The translations under genes and the position numbers were made by a program. The notes below the pieces were generated by a model, which made no database searches, had not been told where the DNA came from, and saw only the letters and a program-made list of their open reading frames with translations. Positions 25,232 to 34,052 of a stretch of DNA of 64,000 bases are shown here, one piece after another. Origin of the DNA: Paenibacillus solani (GTDB lineage: Bacteria; Bacillota; Bacilli; Paenibacillales; Paenibacillaceae); contig NZ_LIUT01000001.1 of the NCBI RefSeq assembly GCF_001277345.1, positions 1,365,459 through 1,429,458 of the forward strand. The letters are read 5' to 3'. Position 1 is the stretch's first letter; every line of letters begins with the position of its first letter.

Positions 25232-26436
25232 ATATTCTCGTAATCAATGCAGGCAGTTCTTCACTGAAATATCAATTATATAATATGAATGATGAATCCG
25301 TTCTGGCAAAAGGCTTAGTGGAGCGGATCGGCATGGATTCCTCGATTCTGACACATAAGCCGACAGGAAAGCAGGATGTGACCGAAGTCAGTGAAATACT
25401 GGAGCATACCACTGCGATTCGTAAGGTGCTGGGCATGCTGACAAACGAGGAGCATGGTGTCATTCCGTCCATCGCTAGTATCCAAGCTGTTGGACACCGT
25501 GTGGTGCACGGCGGCGAGTCATTTAAAGAGTCTGCGCTCGTTGACAGTGACGCCAAAGCCGAAATTCGCCGTTTGTTCGACTTGGCTCCTCTGCACAATC
25601 CTGCTTCCATGATGGGGATTAATGCTGCAGAAGCTAACATGCCGGGGGTTCCGCAGGTGGTCGTATTCGATACGGCTTTCCATCAGACAATGCCGGAGAA
25701 AGCATATCTGTACGCGATACCTAGAGTGCTTTATAGTAAGTATAAAGTACGTCGGTATGGAGCACACGGCACGTCTCATGAATATGTAAGCCAGGCGGCT
25801 GCTAACTTTCTGAATCGCCGGATCGAGGATTTGAAGATTATCACTTGTCATATCGGCAATGGTGCATCCTTGACAGCAGTCAAAGGTGGACAGTCCGTGG
25901 ACACATCGATGGGAATGACTCCGCTGGAAGGCTTGATGATGGGAACGCGCAGCGGTGATTTGGACCCTGCAATCGTCCCGTTTGTCATGAACAAGGAAGA
26001 GCTGACTGTCAATGAAGTGAACTCCATGCTGAACAAGCACAGCGGCTTGCTGGCGATCTCCGGAATCAGCAGTGATATGCGCGAGATTACGGAAGGCATG
26101 GAGAAAGGGGAGCCTAATTCCACATTGGCTTTTGACATGTATGAATATCGTCTCCGTAAATACATCGGTTCCTATGCTGCGGTAATGAATGGCGTGGATG
26201 TTATTGTCTTTACTGCGGGTGTTGGCGAGAATTCGATCGTTCTTCGTCAAAGAGTGCTTGAGCAGCTCACCTATCTGGGGGTAGAATTGGATGAGGAGCT
26301 GAACAGTATTCGTTCCGGCGAACCGCGCCGTATTTCAGCGGCCAATTCGAAAGTAGAGGTGCTTGTCATCCCTACCAATGAGGAATTGGTTATTGCCCGG
26401 GATACGAATCGCATCGTACAAGCTTCTAACCGTTAA
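25228..26436 (+). CDS. ackA: Acetate kinase
   Basis: Makes acetate and ATP from acetyl phosphate, or the reverse. Motifs: NAGSSSLKYQ (phosphate loop), GHRVVHGGE, VFDTAFHQTMP, YGAHGTSHEYVS, CHIGNGASLTAV, and the C-terminal GVGENS. Length 402 residues fits AckA and not the shorter butyrate kinases. The ATG overlaps the hbd stop by four bases, so it shares that gene's promoter. Coupling of acetate kinase with hbd is unusual; no phosphotransacetylase gene lies nearby. Confidence 0.93.
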   Translation: MNILVINAGSSSLKYQLYNMNDESVLAKGLVERIGMDSSILTHKPTGKQDVTEVSEILEHTTAIRKVLGMLTNEEHGVIPSIASIQAVGHRVVHGGESFKESALVDSDAKAEIRRLFDLAPLHNPASMMGINAAEANMPGVPQVVVFDTAFHQTMPEKAYLYAIPRVLYSKYKVRRYGAHGTSHEYVSQAAANFLNRRIEDLKIITCHIGNGASLTAVKGGQSVDTSMGMTPLEGLMMGTRSGDLDPAIVPFVMNKEELTVNEVNSMLNKHSGLLAISGISSDMREITEGMEKGEPNSTLAFDMYEYRLRKYIGSYAAVMNGVDVIVFTAGVGENSIVLRQRVLEQLTYLGVELDEELNSIRSGEPRRISAANSKVEVLVIPTNEELVIARDTNRIVQASNR

Positions 26437-26467
26437 TACAGTAGTGATATAAGGGAGAGATTTTAGC

Positions 26468-27763
26468 ATGGCCACCAAAAGTGTGATTCGCAACGTCAAC
26501 CAGCATGTCGGCGAGACTGTCACGATCGGCGCCTGGATTAATAACAAGCGTTCCAGCGGGAAGATTCAATTCCTGCAGCTGCGCGATGGGTCTGGTTATA
26601 TCCAGGGTGTTGTTGTGAAGAGCGAAGTACCTGAGCAAGTATGGGATGACGCGAAAAGCTTGACACAAGAAAGCTCATTATATGTTACGGGCGTTATACG
26701 AGAAGAGCCGCGGAGTCAATCAGGCTATGAGATGACGGTTACCGGCATTGAAATTATACACCTTACGGAGAATTATCCAATTACGCCTAAAGAGCATGGT
26801 GTCGATTATTTGATGGACCATCGTCATCTATGGCTGCGCACCCAGAAACAGCGTGCGATTATGGTGATTCGTGCAGAGATCATCCGCGCCGTACAGGAGT
26901 ATTTCGATACGAACGGATTTACGCTTGTAGATCCACCGATCTTAACCCCTACTTCCGCAGAGGGTACAACGAATCTGTTCCATACAAAGTATTTCGACGA
27001 GGATGCTTATTTGACCCAGAGCGGACAGCTTTATATGGAAGCTGCTGCGATGGCACTTGGTAAAGTATACTCCTTCGGTCCAACGTTCCGTGCCGAGAAA
27101 TCCAAAACTCGTCGTCACCTTATTGAGTTCTGGATGATTGAGCCTGAGATGGCCTTCACGGACCATGAGGAGAGCTTGCAGGTGCAAGAGCAGTTCATTA
27201 GTCATGTGGTGCAATCCGTGGTTAAAAACTGCCGCCAGGAGCTTGAAACGATCGGTCGTGACATATCGAAGCTTGAAGCGATTCAGGCACCATTCCCACG
27301 GATTACTTATGATGAGGCTATTGATTTCCTGCATACCCAGGATTTCGATATTCCATGGGGCGAGGACTTCGGGGCACCGCATGAAACGGCTATTGCCGAG
27401 AAGTATGACAAACCGGTCTTTATTACTCATTATCCGGCAGGAATCAAGGCTTTCTACATGAAGCCGGATCCGAATCGTCCTGAAGTTGTACTGTGTGCCG
27501 ACATGATTGCTCCGGAAGGCTATGGCGAGATTATCGGCGGATCGCAGCGGATCGATGATCCGCAGCTGCTTGAAGAGCGCTTCAAGGAGCATGAGCTGTC
27601 GATGGAAACCTATCAATGGTACATGGATTTGCGTAAATACGGTACCGTGCCTCATTCAGGCTTTGGTTTAGGCCTGGAGCGTACTGTTGCCTGGATCTGC
27701 GGTTTGGATCACGTCCGTGAAACCATTCCGTTCCCTCGTACGCTGTACAGGTTGTACCCGTAA
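26468..27763 (+). CDS. asnS: Asparaginyl-tRNA synthetase
   Basis: Class IIb synthetase with an N-terminal OB-fold for the anticodon ([20 protein letters not shown]) and the catalytic core: motif 2 [20 protein letters not shown], motif 3 [15 protein letters not shown]. Length 431 aa is right for AsnRS. AGGGAGAG precedes the ATG. Gene order asnS-dnaD is as in B. subtilis. I saw no T-box in the short 31-base gap after ackA. Confidence 0.96.
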   Translation: MATKSVIRNVNQHVGETVTIGAWINNKRSSGKIQFLQLRDGSGYIQGVVVKSEVPEQVWDDAKSLTQESSLYVTGVIREEPRSQSGYEMTVTGIEIIHLTENYPITPKEHGVDYLMDHRHLWLRTQKQRAIMVIRAEIIRAVQEYFDTNGFTLVDPPILTPTSAEGTTNLFHTKYFDEDAYLTQSGQLYMEAAAMALGKVYSFGPTFRAEKSKTRRHLIEFWMIEPEMAFTDHEESLQVQEQFISHVVQSVVKNCRQELETIGRDISKLEAIQAPFPRITYDEAIDFLHTQDFDIPWGEDFGAPHETAIAEKYDKPVFITHYPAGIKAFYMKPDPNRPEVVLCADMIAPEGYGEIIGGSQRIDDPQLLEERFKEHELSMETYQWYMDLRKYGTVPHSGFGLGLERTVAWICGLDHVRETIPFPRTLYRLYP

Positions 27764-27781
27764 GCCGTGAGAGGTGAGTCG

Positions 27782-28528
27782 ATGAACCACGGTCATGCTG
27801 GCAGTGACGCACAAGGCTGGAGCGCCGGCGCCGCTGCCGGCATGAGCCAAGCTATGGCCGTCATTCCATATACCTTGCTCCGGCACTACCGGTCGCTTGG
27901 TTTAAGTGATCGTGAAGCCATGCTGGTGATCCATCTCTTAGGCTATCAGCAGGTAGAGTACAAAGCGTTCCCTTCATTTGAAGAGCTTGCGGAAGTAACA
28001 GGCTCCCCGGCGGCATTCGTTGCCACAAGCCTGCAACGCTTGATGAAGATCGGGCTGATCGGTATCGATGAGTATGTGGACGAGTCGCAAGGGATTCACT
28101 ATGAACGGTACAACCTGAATGGTTTGTATGAGAAACTTGCTTTGCGGCTGGCTGAAGACGGCAAGGAGAATGGAACGGCAGTAACGCCTTTTGCCTCCCC
28201 GCTATTGAATGCAAAGTCTGCATCCGCTAAGGGATCGGAAAAAGGAATGGATCTGCCCGATAAGGAAGAACGAAATTTGTTCACCATTTTCGAGAAAGAA
28301 TTCGGGCGTCCGTTGTCTCCCATGGAGCTGGAGACGATCTCCGGCTGGGTCGATGCGGATCGCTATCCGGACGAGTTAATCCTGTTAGCCTTGAAGGAAG
28401 CGGTATTTGCAGGTAAGCTGCATTTCCGCTACATTGATCGGATCCTGCTCGAATGGAGCCGTAATCGCGTGCGTACAGCGCAGGATGCCAAAGCTTATAC
28501 ACAGAAATTCAGAAATATTGGAAGATAG
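27782..28528 (+). CDS. dnaD: DnaD domain replication initiation protein
   Basis: A primosomal protein acting in helicase loading. The N-terminal DDBH1 winged helix covers residues 20-110 (PYTLLRHYRSLGLSDREAML, then FEELAEVTGSP). A variable linker is rich in Ala and Ser. The C-terminal DDBH2 domain (about 160-235) has FEKEFGRPLSPMELETISGW and ALKEAVFAGKLHFRYIDRIL. The ATG at 27782 has GAGGTG five bases upstream; a GTG at 27767 is poorer. A long terminator follows. Confidence 0.92.
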   Translation: MNHGHAGSDAQGWSAGAAAGMSQAMAVIPYTLLRHYRSLGLSDREAMLVIHLLGYQQVEYKAFPSFEELAEVTGSPAAFVATSLQRLMKIGLIGIDEYVDESQGIHYERYNLNGLYEKLALRLAEDGKENGTAVTPFASPLLNAKSASAKGSEKGMDLPDKEERNLFTIFEKEFGRPLSPMELETISGWVDADRYPDELILLALKEAVFAGKLHFRYIDRILLEWSRNRVRTAQDAKAYTQKFRNIGR

Positions 28529-28533
28529 AAGAG

Positions 28534-28585
28534 AAGAGGCTGTCCCAAACGTCATCAGCTGATGACTAAGGGAAGGCCTCTTTTT
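28534..28585 (+). terminator. Terminator after dnaD
   Basis: AAGAGGC/GCCTCTT with inner TCCC/GGGA and, in the loop, the perfect palindrome GTCATCAGCTGATGAC; five T follow. Confidence 0.9.
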
Positions 28586-28766
28586 CATTCCATTCACTGT
28601 GTCCAAACGATCGAATATTATGACTGAGTTATTTGATGGAAAGGGAAAAGAGTGGCCTGTGAAGAATATACAGAAAGTGACTTCTCTGAAAAAGCTCCTG
28701 GTAGATTTTCATATAACTTGACTACTGAACAGGTAGTATTGGAACAAGGCTGGAGGGAGATGGAAG

Positions 28767-29456
28767 ATGCGATATAAGGCTATTATCTTTGATCTGGATC
28801 ACACGCTATTGGATTATAGTCAGAGTGAAAGGAATTGTTTGCAGCAGGCCCTTGAGCATTACCGGCTGCATGAGGAACTAACGTGGGAGGAATTCTGGGG
28901 CACGTATGGGCCGATCAATTTTACATACTGGATGAACCGTACTCAGAGTAATCATAATATTTGGCAGGTGTTGGAGCATTCTTTTACGGATACTTTTGTG
29001 CGGTTGAATCGGGAATTTCATCAATGCCGAGAAATTTCTGAAACCTATTGGGGATTGTTCTGCAGTTCCAACCATATGGAGCCTAATGCCGACCTTATTT
29101 TGGAACTTTTGCAAAGCAGCTTTACGCTCGGAGTCATATCCAACGGCATCGGTGAAGCTCAGCGTAAGCGTCTGACTTCAGCTGGATTAAGTCATTATTT
29201 TCAGTCCTTCATCATTTCCGATGAGGTCAATTGCTGGAAGCCGGACCCGAAAATTTTCGAGCTGGCTTTGCAGGATTTGATGGTAGGTCCAGACGAGGTC
29301 TTGTATATTGGAGATTCGCTTGCGGATGATTATGAAGGAGCATCGAGAGCCGGGATCGATTTTTGTTATTATAATCGCCGGGATACCCCTCTAAGTGACC
29401 ATCAGCGACCTGCTTATATCATTAAGGATCTCATGGAAATAAAAGATTTTGTTTAG
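28767..29456 (+). CDS. HAD-superfamily hydrolase, YjjG-like nucleotidase type
   Basis: A 229-residue HAD phosphatase. Motif I FDLDHTLLD (Asp nucleophile), motif II VISNG, motif III Lys in CWKPDPKIFE, motif IV GDSLADDYEG. The helical cap between motifs I and II is class I, as in YjjG-type noncanonical pyrimidine nucleotidases, but substrate is uncertain. GGAGGGAG precedes the ATG. The 180 bases before it contain an inverted repeat ACTAC/GTAGT near 28717-28736 beside a TTGACT, a possible but unproven promoter-operator. A second HAD gene follows after 33 bases. Confidence 0.85.
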   Translation: MRYKAIIFDLDHTLLDYSQSERNCLQQALEHYRLHEELTWEEFWGTYGPINFTYWMNRTQSNHNIWQVLEHSFTDTFVRLNREFHQCREISETYWGLFCSSNHMEPNADLILELLQSSFTLGVISNGIGEAQRKRLTSAGLSHYFQSFIISDEVNCWKPDPKIFELALQDLMVGPDEVLYIGDSLADDYEGASRAGIDFCYYNRRDTPLSDHQRPAYIIKDLMEIKDFV

Positions 29457-29489
29457 ATTTAGATATTAAGAATGGAGGGGTACGATTCA

Positions 29490-30146
29490 ATGAAATACAA
29501 CCATATTCTTTTTGATTTGGATGGAACCTTGACGAATCCGCGCGAAGGTATTACGAAAGCTGTCCAATATGCACTCGAGAAGCATGGAGTTTACGTAAGT
29601 GATCTCTCCGAGCTGGAATGCTTTATCGGTCCACCGCTCCAGGCGACCTTCACAGAGAAATACCACTTCAATGAAAACAAAGCTTGGGAAGCGGTTCTGA
29701 GTTACCGTGAATATTTCAAGGACACCGGCATTTACCAAAATGAAGTGTATGACGGTATACGGGTTCTATTGGAAACATTGGTGATGCATGGACGCCAGTT
29801 GTATGTCGCCACCTCGAAACCAACCGTTTTTGCCGTAACGATCCTTGAGTATTTTGGGTTGTCTTCTTATTTTACAATGGTGTGTGGAAGCGAGCTGGAT
29901 GGCACCCGATCTGCCAAGACCGATATCATTCAGCATGTGCTGGATACATGCCGTATTGATAAGTCTGATGCCGTGATGATCGGGGACCGCAAGCATGATC
30001 TGATAGGAGCTCAGAACTGCGGCGTGCACAGCATTGCCGCTGGATATGGCTTTGGCTCGGAGGAAGAGCTGACCGCATGCGAACCTACTTATTATTTCAA
30101 GACGGTGGAGGAGATGCAGGGGGCGTTTACAGGCTTGACGGTATAA
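29490..30146 (+). CDS. HAD-superfamily hydrolase, phosphoglycolate phosphatase-like
   Basis: 218 residues with motif I FDLDGTLTNP, cap domain with FIGPPLQATF, motif II VATSKP, and motif IV MIGDRKHDLIGAQ. This set fits the Gph/PpaX-like branch (5'-nucleotidase or phosphoglycolate type). The ATG at 29490 is preferred since GGAGGGG is nine bases before it. Likely co-transcribed with the preceding HAD gene; the two are not close copies of each other. Confidence 0.85.
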   Translation: MKYNHILFDLDGTLTNPREGITKAVQYALEKHGVYVSDLSELECFIGPPLQATFTEKYHFNENKAWEAVLSYREYFKDTGIYQNEVYDGIRVLLETLVMHGRQLYVATSKPTVFAVTILEYFGLSSYFTMVCGSELDGTRSAKTDIIQHVLDTCRIDKSDAVMIGDRKHDLIGAQNCGVHSIAAGYGFGSEEELTACEPTYYFKTVEEMQGAFTGLTV

Positions 30147-30170
30147 AATTCTTCATTGACAGGAAAGTGC

Positions 30171-30200
30171 TTCGATTTTTTGTGCAATATCGGGTATAAT
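30171..30200 (+). promoter_or_regulatory. Promoter before the small ORF and CD3324-type gene
   Basis: TTCGAT (30171-30176), 18-base spacer, TATAAT (30195-30200). A perfect TTGACA at 30156-30161 is too far from this -10 to pair with it. Confidence 0.55.
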
Positions 30201-30248
30201 GGTCACAACCAGTCGGATTGTCATTATTTTGAAGGGAGGGGCATGATC

Positions 30249-30341
30249 ATGATGGGAAGATTGACAATGAGCTCTATGCAAGGTCTATATGATGAACAAC
30301 GGCGGTTGTTTGCATGGAGCGATAAGAAAGGTACCGCCTAA
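30249..30341 (+). CDS. Small ORF (30 aa), possible leader peptide
   Basis: A strong site GAAGGGAGGGG (30231-30241) precedes three closely spaced in-frame ATG codons (30243, 30249, 30252); spacing favours 30249. The peptide is short, amphipathic and ends WSDKKGTA. It lies between a good promoter and the CD3324-type gene. It could be a leader peptide or a free small protein. No homologue is known to me. Confidence 0.45.
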   Translation: MMGRLTMSSMQGLYDEQRRLFAWSDKKGTA

Positions 30342-30383
30342 TTACCTCGCATAGAGAGGCCGTTTATCTTGTGGACTTTGCAT

Positions 30384-30413
30384 CCTTAAAACCTTAACTT
30401 ACATTTTAAGGAG
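30384..30413 (+). promoter_or_regulatory. Hairpin covering the Shine-Dalgarno site of the CD3324-type gene
   Basis: CCTTAAAA (30384-30391) and TTTTAAGG (30404-30411) pair perfectly over 8 bases with a 12-base loop. The right arm contains the first part of the AAGGAG ribosome site (30408-30413) of the gene at 30425. Confidence 0.5.
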
Positions 30414-30424
30414 CAGAGCATACC

Positions 30425-30694
30425 ATGAAATATATAAACGCGGATATCATACTTCCTGAGGAACTGCTCAAGGAAGTACAAAAATATGTACAGGGTGGAA
30501 TGGTATACATACCTAAGCCTGAAGGCTTGCGCAAGAGATGGGGAGAAAACTCGGGCAGCCGGTTATATTTGAAGAACAGGAACCAGGAGATTCGGAGACT
30601 ATTCGGTAACGGTACAACGATTGATGAGCTTTCCGCTCAATTTTGTTTATCTTGCGATTCCATCAAGAAAATTGTGTATAGTAAGGACAAATAA
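30425..30694 (+). CDS. CD3324 family protein, Mor-like helix-turn-helix
   Basis: An 89-residue protein that I recognise as the CD3324 family by MKYINADIILPEELLKEVQK, the YIPKPEG segment and a C-terminal helix-turn-helix (GTTIDELSAQFCLSCDSIKK). The family is related to the Mor transcription activator fold and is probably DNA binding; no target is known. AAGGAG lies 11 bases before the ATG, partly hidden in a hairpin. A terminator follows. Confidence 0.75.
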   Translation: MKYINADIILPEELLKEVQKYVQGGMVYIPKPEGLRKRWGENSGSRLYLKNRNQEIRRLFGNGTTIDELSAQFCLSCDSIKKIVYSKDK

Positions 30695-30699
30695 CGCAA

Positions 30700-30733
30700 A
30701 GTCACATTAGACTAAATTCTGATGTGGCTTTTT
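30700..30733 (+). terminator. Terminator after the CD3324-type gene
   Basis: AGTCACATTAG/CTGATGTGGCT, 11 bp with two G-U pairs, loop of 8, then five T. Confidence 0.85.
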
Positions 30734-30843
30734 ACTTTGTGTATGTAAACATTATGTTAAATCATTCGTTATATAGGATATCGAACTGCCTCACTACTAT
30801 AATGGCTTTATGAACGATTACGGTTATAACAGAGGTGGTTTAC

Positions 30844-31860
30844 ATGAACGATTATGGTCAGTTTGAGGATGGAGAAGGGCGGAAAACGCTGCTCGCTAGA
30901 GCAGAAACGATTGCGCGATCGGTATTGCAGTCATTTAACCTGAAGCGGGTCGCGATTGAATTTATCGGTTATTCGGACACGATCACATATCAAGTAAAGA
31001 CCGAGAAGGAGAACAAATATTTATTGCGGATTCATCCGGAGGGAAGAAGCCGAGCTGAATTATTGTCGGAGCTTCAATTTCTGGATGCTCTTCATGCTGC
31101 AGGTTTTATGGTACCGACAGGTCTAACCGCTCCTGATGGCTTAAGAGTGATCCCAATTGACTCATTCGAGGGTTCCTCGGCGCTTAATGTTACGTTGATG
31201 AAATGGGTCAATGGGGAGCACGCTAACGAGAGTCTTACAGATATCCAAGCATCTAATGTTGGTGTTATGATAGCCAAGCTGCACGAGGCAGCTATAGCTT
31301 TCGAAAAACCTGCTGGTTTTACCAGACCAACATGGGGGAGGGACAGCTTTAAAGAGGCGGTCGCCAAGCTGGAAAGGTATGCGCACAACTTCTTATCGGC
31401 AGCCTCGTGGTTGCTGTACCAACGAGCAGTTGACAAAGTTCTGTCTCAGTTAGATGAAATGAATGTTCATGAAGGTAACTTTGGTCTTATACATGCTGAT
31501 TTACATTTGGGTAATATCGTATTTGCAAAAGATCATCCCTATCCGATCGATTTTGGCAGATGTGGATTCGGACATTATCTGTATGATCTGACCGCCGTTA
31601 TGTTATCCCTTGTTCCAAAACAGCGTTATAAAGTGATTCTGGGATATCAAAGTGTGAGACCACTGGATTCGGGTTATATTGGATCGCTGGAATTCTTTTC
31701 ATCATGATTATGATAGAGAATTATAGCCATCATGCTTCCAATCCCAGTGAGACGGAGGGTATCAAGCAGGAGCAGATGTATGCTCTAGCCTACATCGAAA
31801 CATATTTGAGTGGGGATTCGTTTCTGCTGAATGTGGTGAAGCCGGTGGAATTATCTTGAT
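30844..31860 (+). pseudogene. Aminoglycoside phosphotransferase-like kinase, frameshifted
   Basis: An APH/choline-kinase fold protein. The kinase core is intact: LIHADLHLGNIVF (catalytic HxDxxxxN type) and PIDFGRCGFGHYLYDL (metal-binding Asp). The main frame stops at 31707 after residue 288. A second frame, entered by restoring one T in the TTTT run at 31696-31699, continues without a stop to 31860 and adds about 51 residues (IENYSHHASNPSE, then MYALAYIETYLSGDSFLL), a plausible family C-terminus. So one base seems lost, by mutation or by sequencing error. The ATG at 30844 follows AGAGGTGG. Substrate unknown. Confidence 0.75.
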
Positions 31861-31940
31861 AACTTAATTTCCGGTTGCCCCAGCTATTAGAGAAAGGTAT
31901 CATGGGATCATTACACGTTTGAAGAATAGGAGAGAAGAGC

Positions 31941-32771
31941 TTGTTGGTAAGGAAGCACGCAGGCGAGTTTGCAATTTGCTTTATTTTAATGTCTGCAGCC
32001 ATCACCTGGATTCAGTGCACATCACTTCCTATGCCCATGTTGTGGGTATTCGGACTTGCTCTGTTGGCTTATATGTTGTACAAGCCGAATAGCTTCACAT
32101 TATCCAAAATATCAAATTTAATTAGAGAAACATCCATTCTGGCACTTCTTATGATTATCGGATATATTCTTTACCATTTATTCGGTGACCTGATTAGGAA
32201 TGGATTAGCTGACCACGAGGCATGGGGAATCATTCTGTCGAGACTGAGCCTGATACTTTTTGTGATGCCATTTGCAATCACAATGATATTGATGAGAGAA
32301 AAGCCGCTTTATCTCGCAAAAGGTACCTGGGTGACAACGATTCATTTTCCATGGATATTCAAGGGCCCGTTAAAAGACCCGATCTGGCGCTTCATGCTGA
32401 TTTTCCTGATTATCACTTGTGCTTTGTTTTCATTTTTTATTGACTGGGGACAACCGGGACTCCTCGTTCTTGTCGGTTATGCCCTATCTTTCGCGCTGAT
32501 TAATTCAGTACTTGAAGAACTGTTATGGCGGGGATTTATACTTAGTCATTTTGTGAGCAGATTTGGCGTAATACAGGGGCTTATCATTGCCGGTACTACC
32601 TTTGGTTTATATCACTACCATCTCGGTTTTTCTTGGCCCGTGTGCCTGTTGTTTTCAATCTTTGGTATTATGATGGGCGGAGTAGCTATCCGTTCACAGG
32701 GACTGGTCCCCGTTATGGCCATGCATTTTGTGATGAACATTCTATTTGTGCTTAGCGGCATGATCCTGTAA
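31941..32771 (+). CDS. CPBP family intramembrane glutamic protease
   Basis: A polytopic protein of 276 residues with about eight membrane segments. The CPBP (Abi/CaaX) motifs are EELLWRGF (motif 1, about 193-200), the His in YHYHLGF (motif 2) and MHFVMN (motif 3). Related proteins act in CaaX-type processing, bacteriocin immunity or anti-sigma cleavage. The start is TTG (31941 or 31944) after AGGAGAGA. It lies directly upstream of an ECF sigma/anti-sigma pair but is separated from it by a terminator. Confidence 0.85.
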   Translation: MLVRKHAGEFAICFILMSAAITWIQCTSLPMPMLWVFGLALLAYMLYKPNSFTLSKISNLIRETSILALLMIIGYILYHLFGDLIRNGLADHEAWGIILSRLSLILFVMPFAITMILMREKPLYLAKGTWVTTIHFPWIFKGPLKDPIWRFMLIFLIITCALFSFFIDWGQPGLLVLVGYALSFALINSVLEELLWRGFILSHFVSRFGVIQGLIIAGTTFGLYHYHLGFSWPVCLLFSIFGIMMGGVAIRSQGLVPVMAMHFVMNILFVLSGMIL

Positions 32772-32854
32772 TCAGTTGTTTTACGGATGAGGTTCTGGAT
32801 CTGCTAGTTATCTTCTTAAATATGGATACCAGTATCTGCGGTCTGTTCGTAATT

Positions 32855-32881
32855 AGGGCGTCTATAGACGCTCTTTTTTTC
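32855..32881 (+). terminator. Terminator after the CPBP protease gene
   Basis: AGGGCGTC/GACGCTCT with loop TATA (one G-U pair) and eight T. Confidence 0.9.
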
Positions 32882-32998
32882 GTTTTTCCCATATAGGGAA
32901 ATAATATGCGGCAGAATATGCTGGTCATGTTTTTTTAATTTCTTTAATTTTTTTATAAAAAAGTGCAGGGGCAGCTCGCAAAGCTGACGTCAATGGAT

Positions 32999-33574
32999 AT
33001 GGGAAGGGAGGGGAGAGTTATTGATGCAGAAACGTTAATCACGCGTATCCTGCAAGGTAAGCAAGATGCCTTTCGGGAGCTGGTGAACCAATACAGCCAG
33101 CACGTGTTCCATACGGCATATTCAGTCCTGAGAGATGCCAAGGAAGCGGAGGATGCGTCGCAGGAAGTGTTTATTCAAGTATACAAAGCTCTCCCCCAGT
33201 ACCGATCTGAAGGCTTTAAGACCTGGATTACACGAATCACCGTGAATAAGGCGATTGATATGAAGAGGAAGCTTTCCCGCAAACCGCCGGAGCAGCTCTC
33301 CGGCGACCATGATGAAGTAATGGATAAACTCCCTTCCCGGGACGAAGATGTGGCCTCTCTGCTCATACATAAGGAGAAGAGAGAGGAGCTCCGAGAGAAA
33401 ATCGAACAATTACCTGACAACCATCGCGATATCATAACAGCATTTTATTTGAATGAGAAAAATTACGAACAAATCGCTGACGAGATGAATGTTACAGTAA
33501 AAACAGTTGAATCCAAATTGTACCGGGCCAGACAATGGATCCGCAAGTCTTGGAAGGAGGAGGAGTGGAAATGA
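32999..33574 (+). CDS. ECF-type RNA polymerase sigma factor
   Basis: Region 2 is DAFRELVNQYSQHVFHTAYS, then EDASQEVFIQVYKAL and TWITRITVNKAIDMKRK; region 4 is LPDNHRDIITAFYL, then YEQIADEMNVTVKTVESKLYRARQ. The start is uncertain. The nearest ATG codons (32993, 32999) have no ribosome site, while the strong GGGAAGGGAGGGG (33001-33013) lies after them. An ATT at 33020, 6-7 bases after that site, would give the usual ECF beginning (DAETLITRILQGKQDAF). The stop overlaps the anti-sigma start (ATGA). An AT-rich run at 32926-32960 precedes the gene. Confidence 0.93.
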   Translation: MGREGRVIDAETLITRILQGKQDAFRELVNQYSQHVFHTAYSVLRDAKEAEDASQEVFIQVYKALPQYRSEGFKTWITRITVNKAIDMKRKLSRKPPEQLSGDHDEVMDKLPSRDEDVASLLIHKEKREELREKIEQLPDNHRDIITAFYLNEKNYEQIADEMNVTVKTVESKLYRARQWIRKSWKEEEWK

Positions 33575-34038
33575 ACAGGGAGGTTAACGAGTACAGACAG
33601 CTGACGGAACGATATGTCAGAGGAGAGGGTTCAGATGAAGAACGGTCGAATTATGAAGAACTCATGTTGTCGGATGACAGTGTGCTGACGTTGTACATGC
33701 AAGTTCTGGCGGAACTCGATTCTGAACTGCCGAACCTGCCGGATCCGGAAGCATTTGCGGATGAATTGGTTGGCCATGAGCAGATTAAGCCTTATGCCCA
33801 TAGAGCAGCGCTGCGGATTCAGGAACGTCCAAAGCGCTGGTACGAACGAGCGATCGTCCATTATACCATTGCAGCGTCCATTACAATGCTCTTCCTCTTC
33901 ACCGGGGCATTCAACCAGCTGCTTCCGGGTGAAACCAGCAGGGATAACTCCTTGTCAAATACACCTTCCTACAGCGAGCATTGGATGGAAAAAACGACAG
34001 GCTGGCTTGACCAGCTTTTATCTAGAACTGATAAATGA
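33571..34038 (+). CDS. Putative anti-sigma factor, single membrane helix
   Basis: 155 residues: an acidic cytoplasmic part (1-95), one membrane helix (HYTIAASITMLFLFTGAF, about 100-117) and an outside tail. The overlap ATGA with the sigma gene and this topology are typical of ECF anti-sigma factors. The zinc-finger motif (HxxxCxxC) is absent, so it would belong to a non-ZAS type. GGAGGAGGAG precedes the ATG at 33571. Function is inferred from context. Confidence 0.75.
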   Translation: MNREVNEYRQLTERYVRGEGSDEERSNYEELMLSDDSVLTLYMQVLAELDSELPNLPDPEAFADELVGHEQIKPYAHRAALRIQERPKRWYERAIVHYTIAASITMLFLFTGAFNQLLPGETSRDNSLSNTPSYSEHWMEKTTGWLDQLLSRTDK

Positions 34039-34052
34039 AAGGAAGATGCCTT

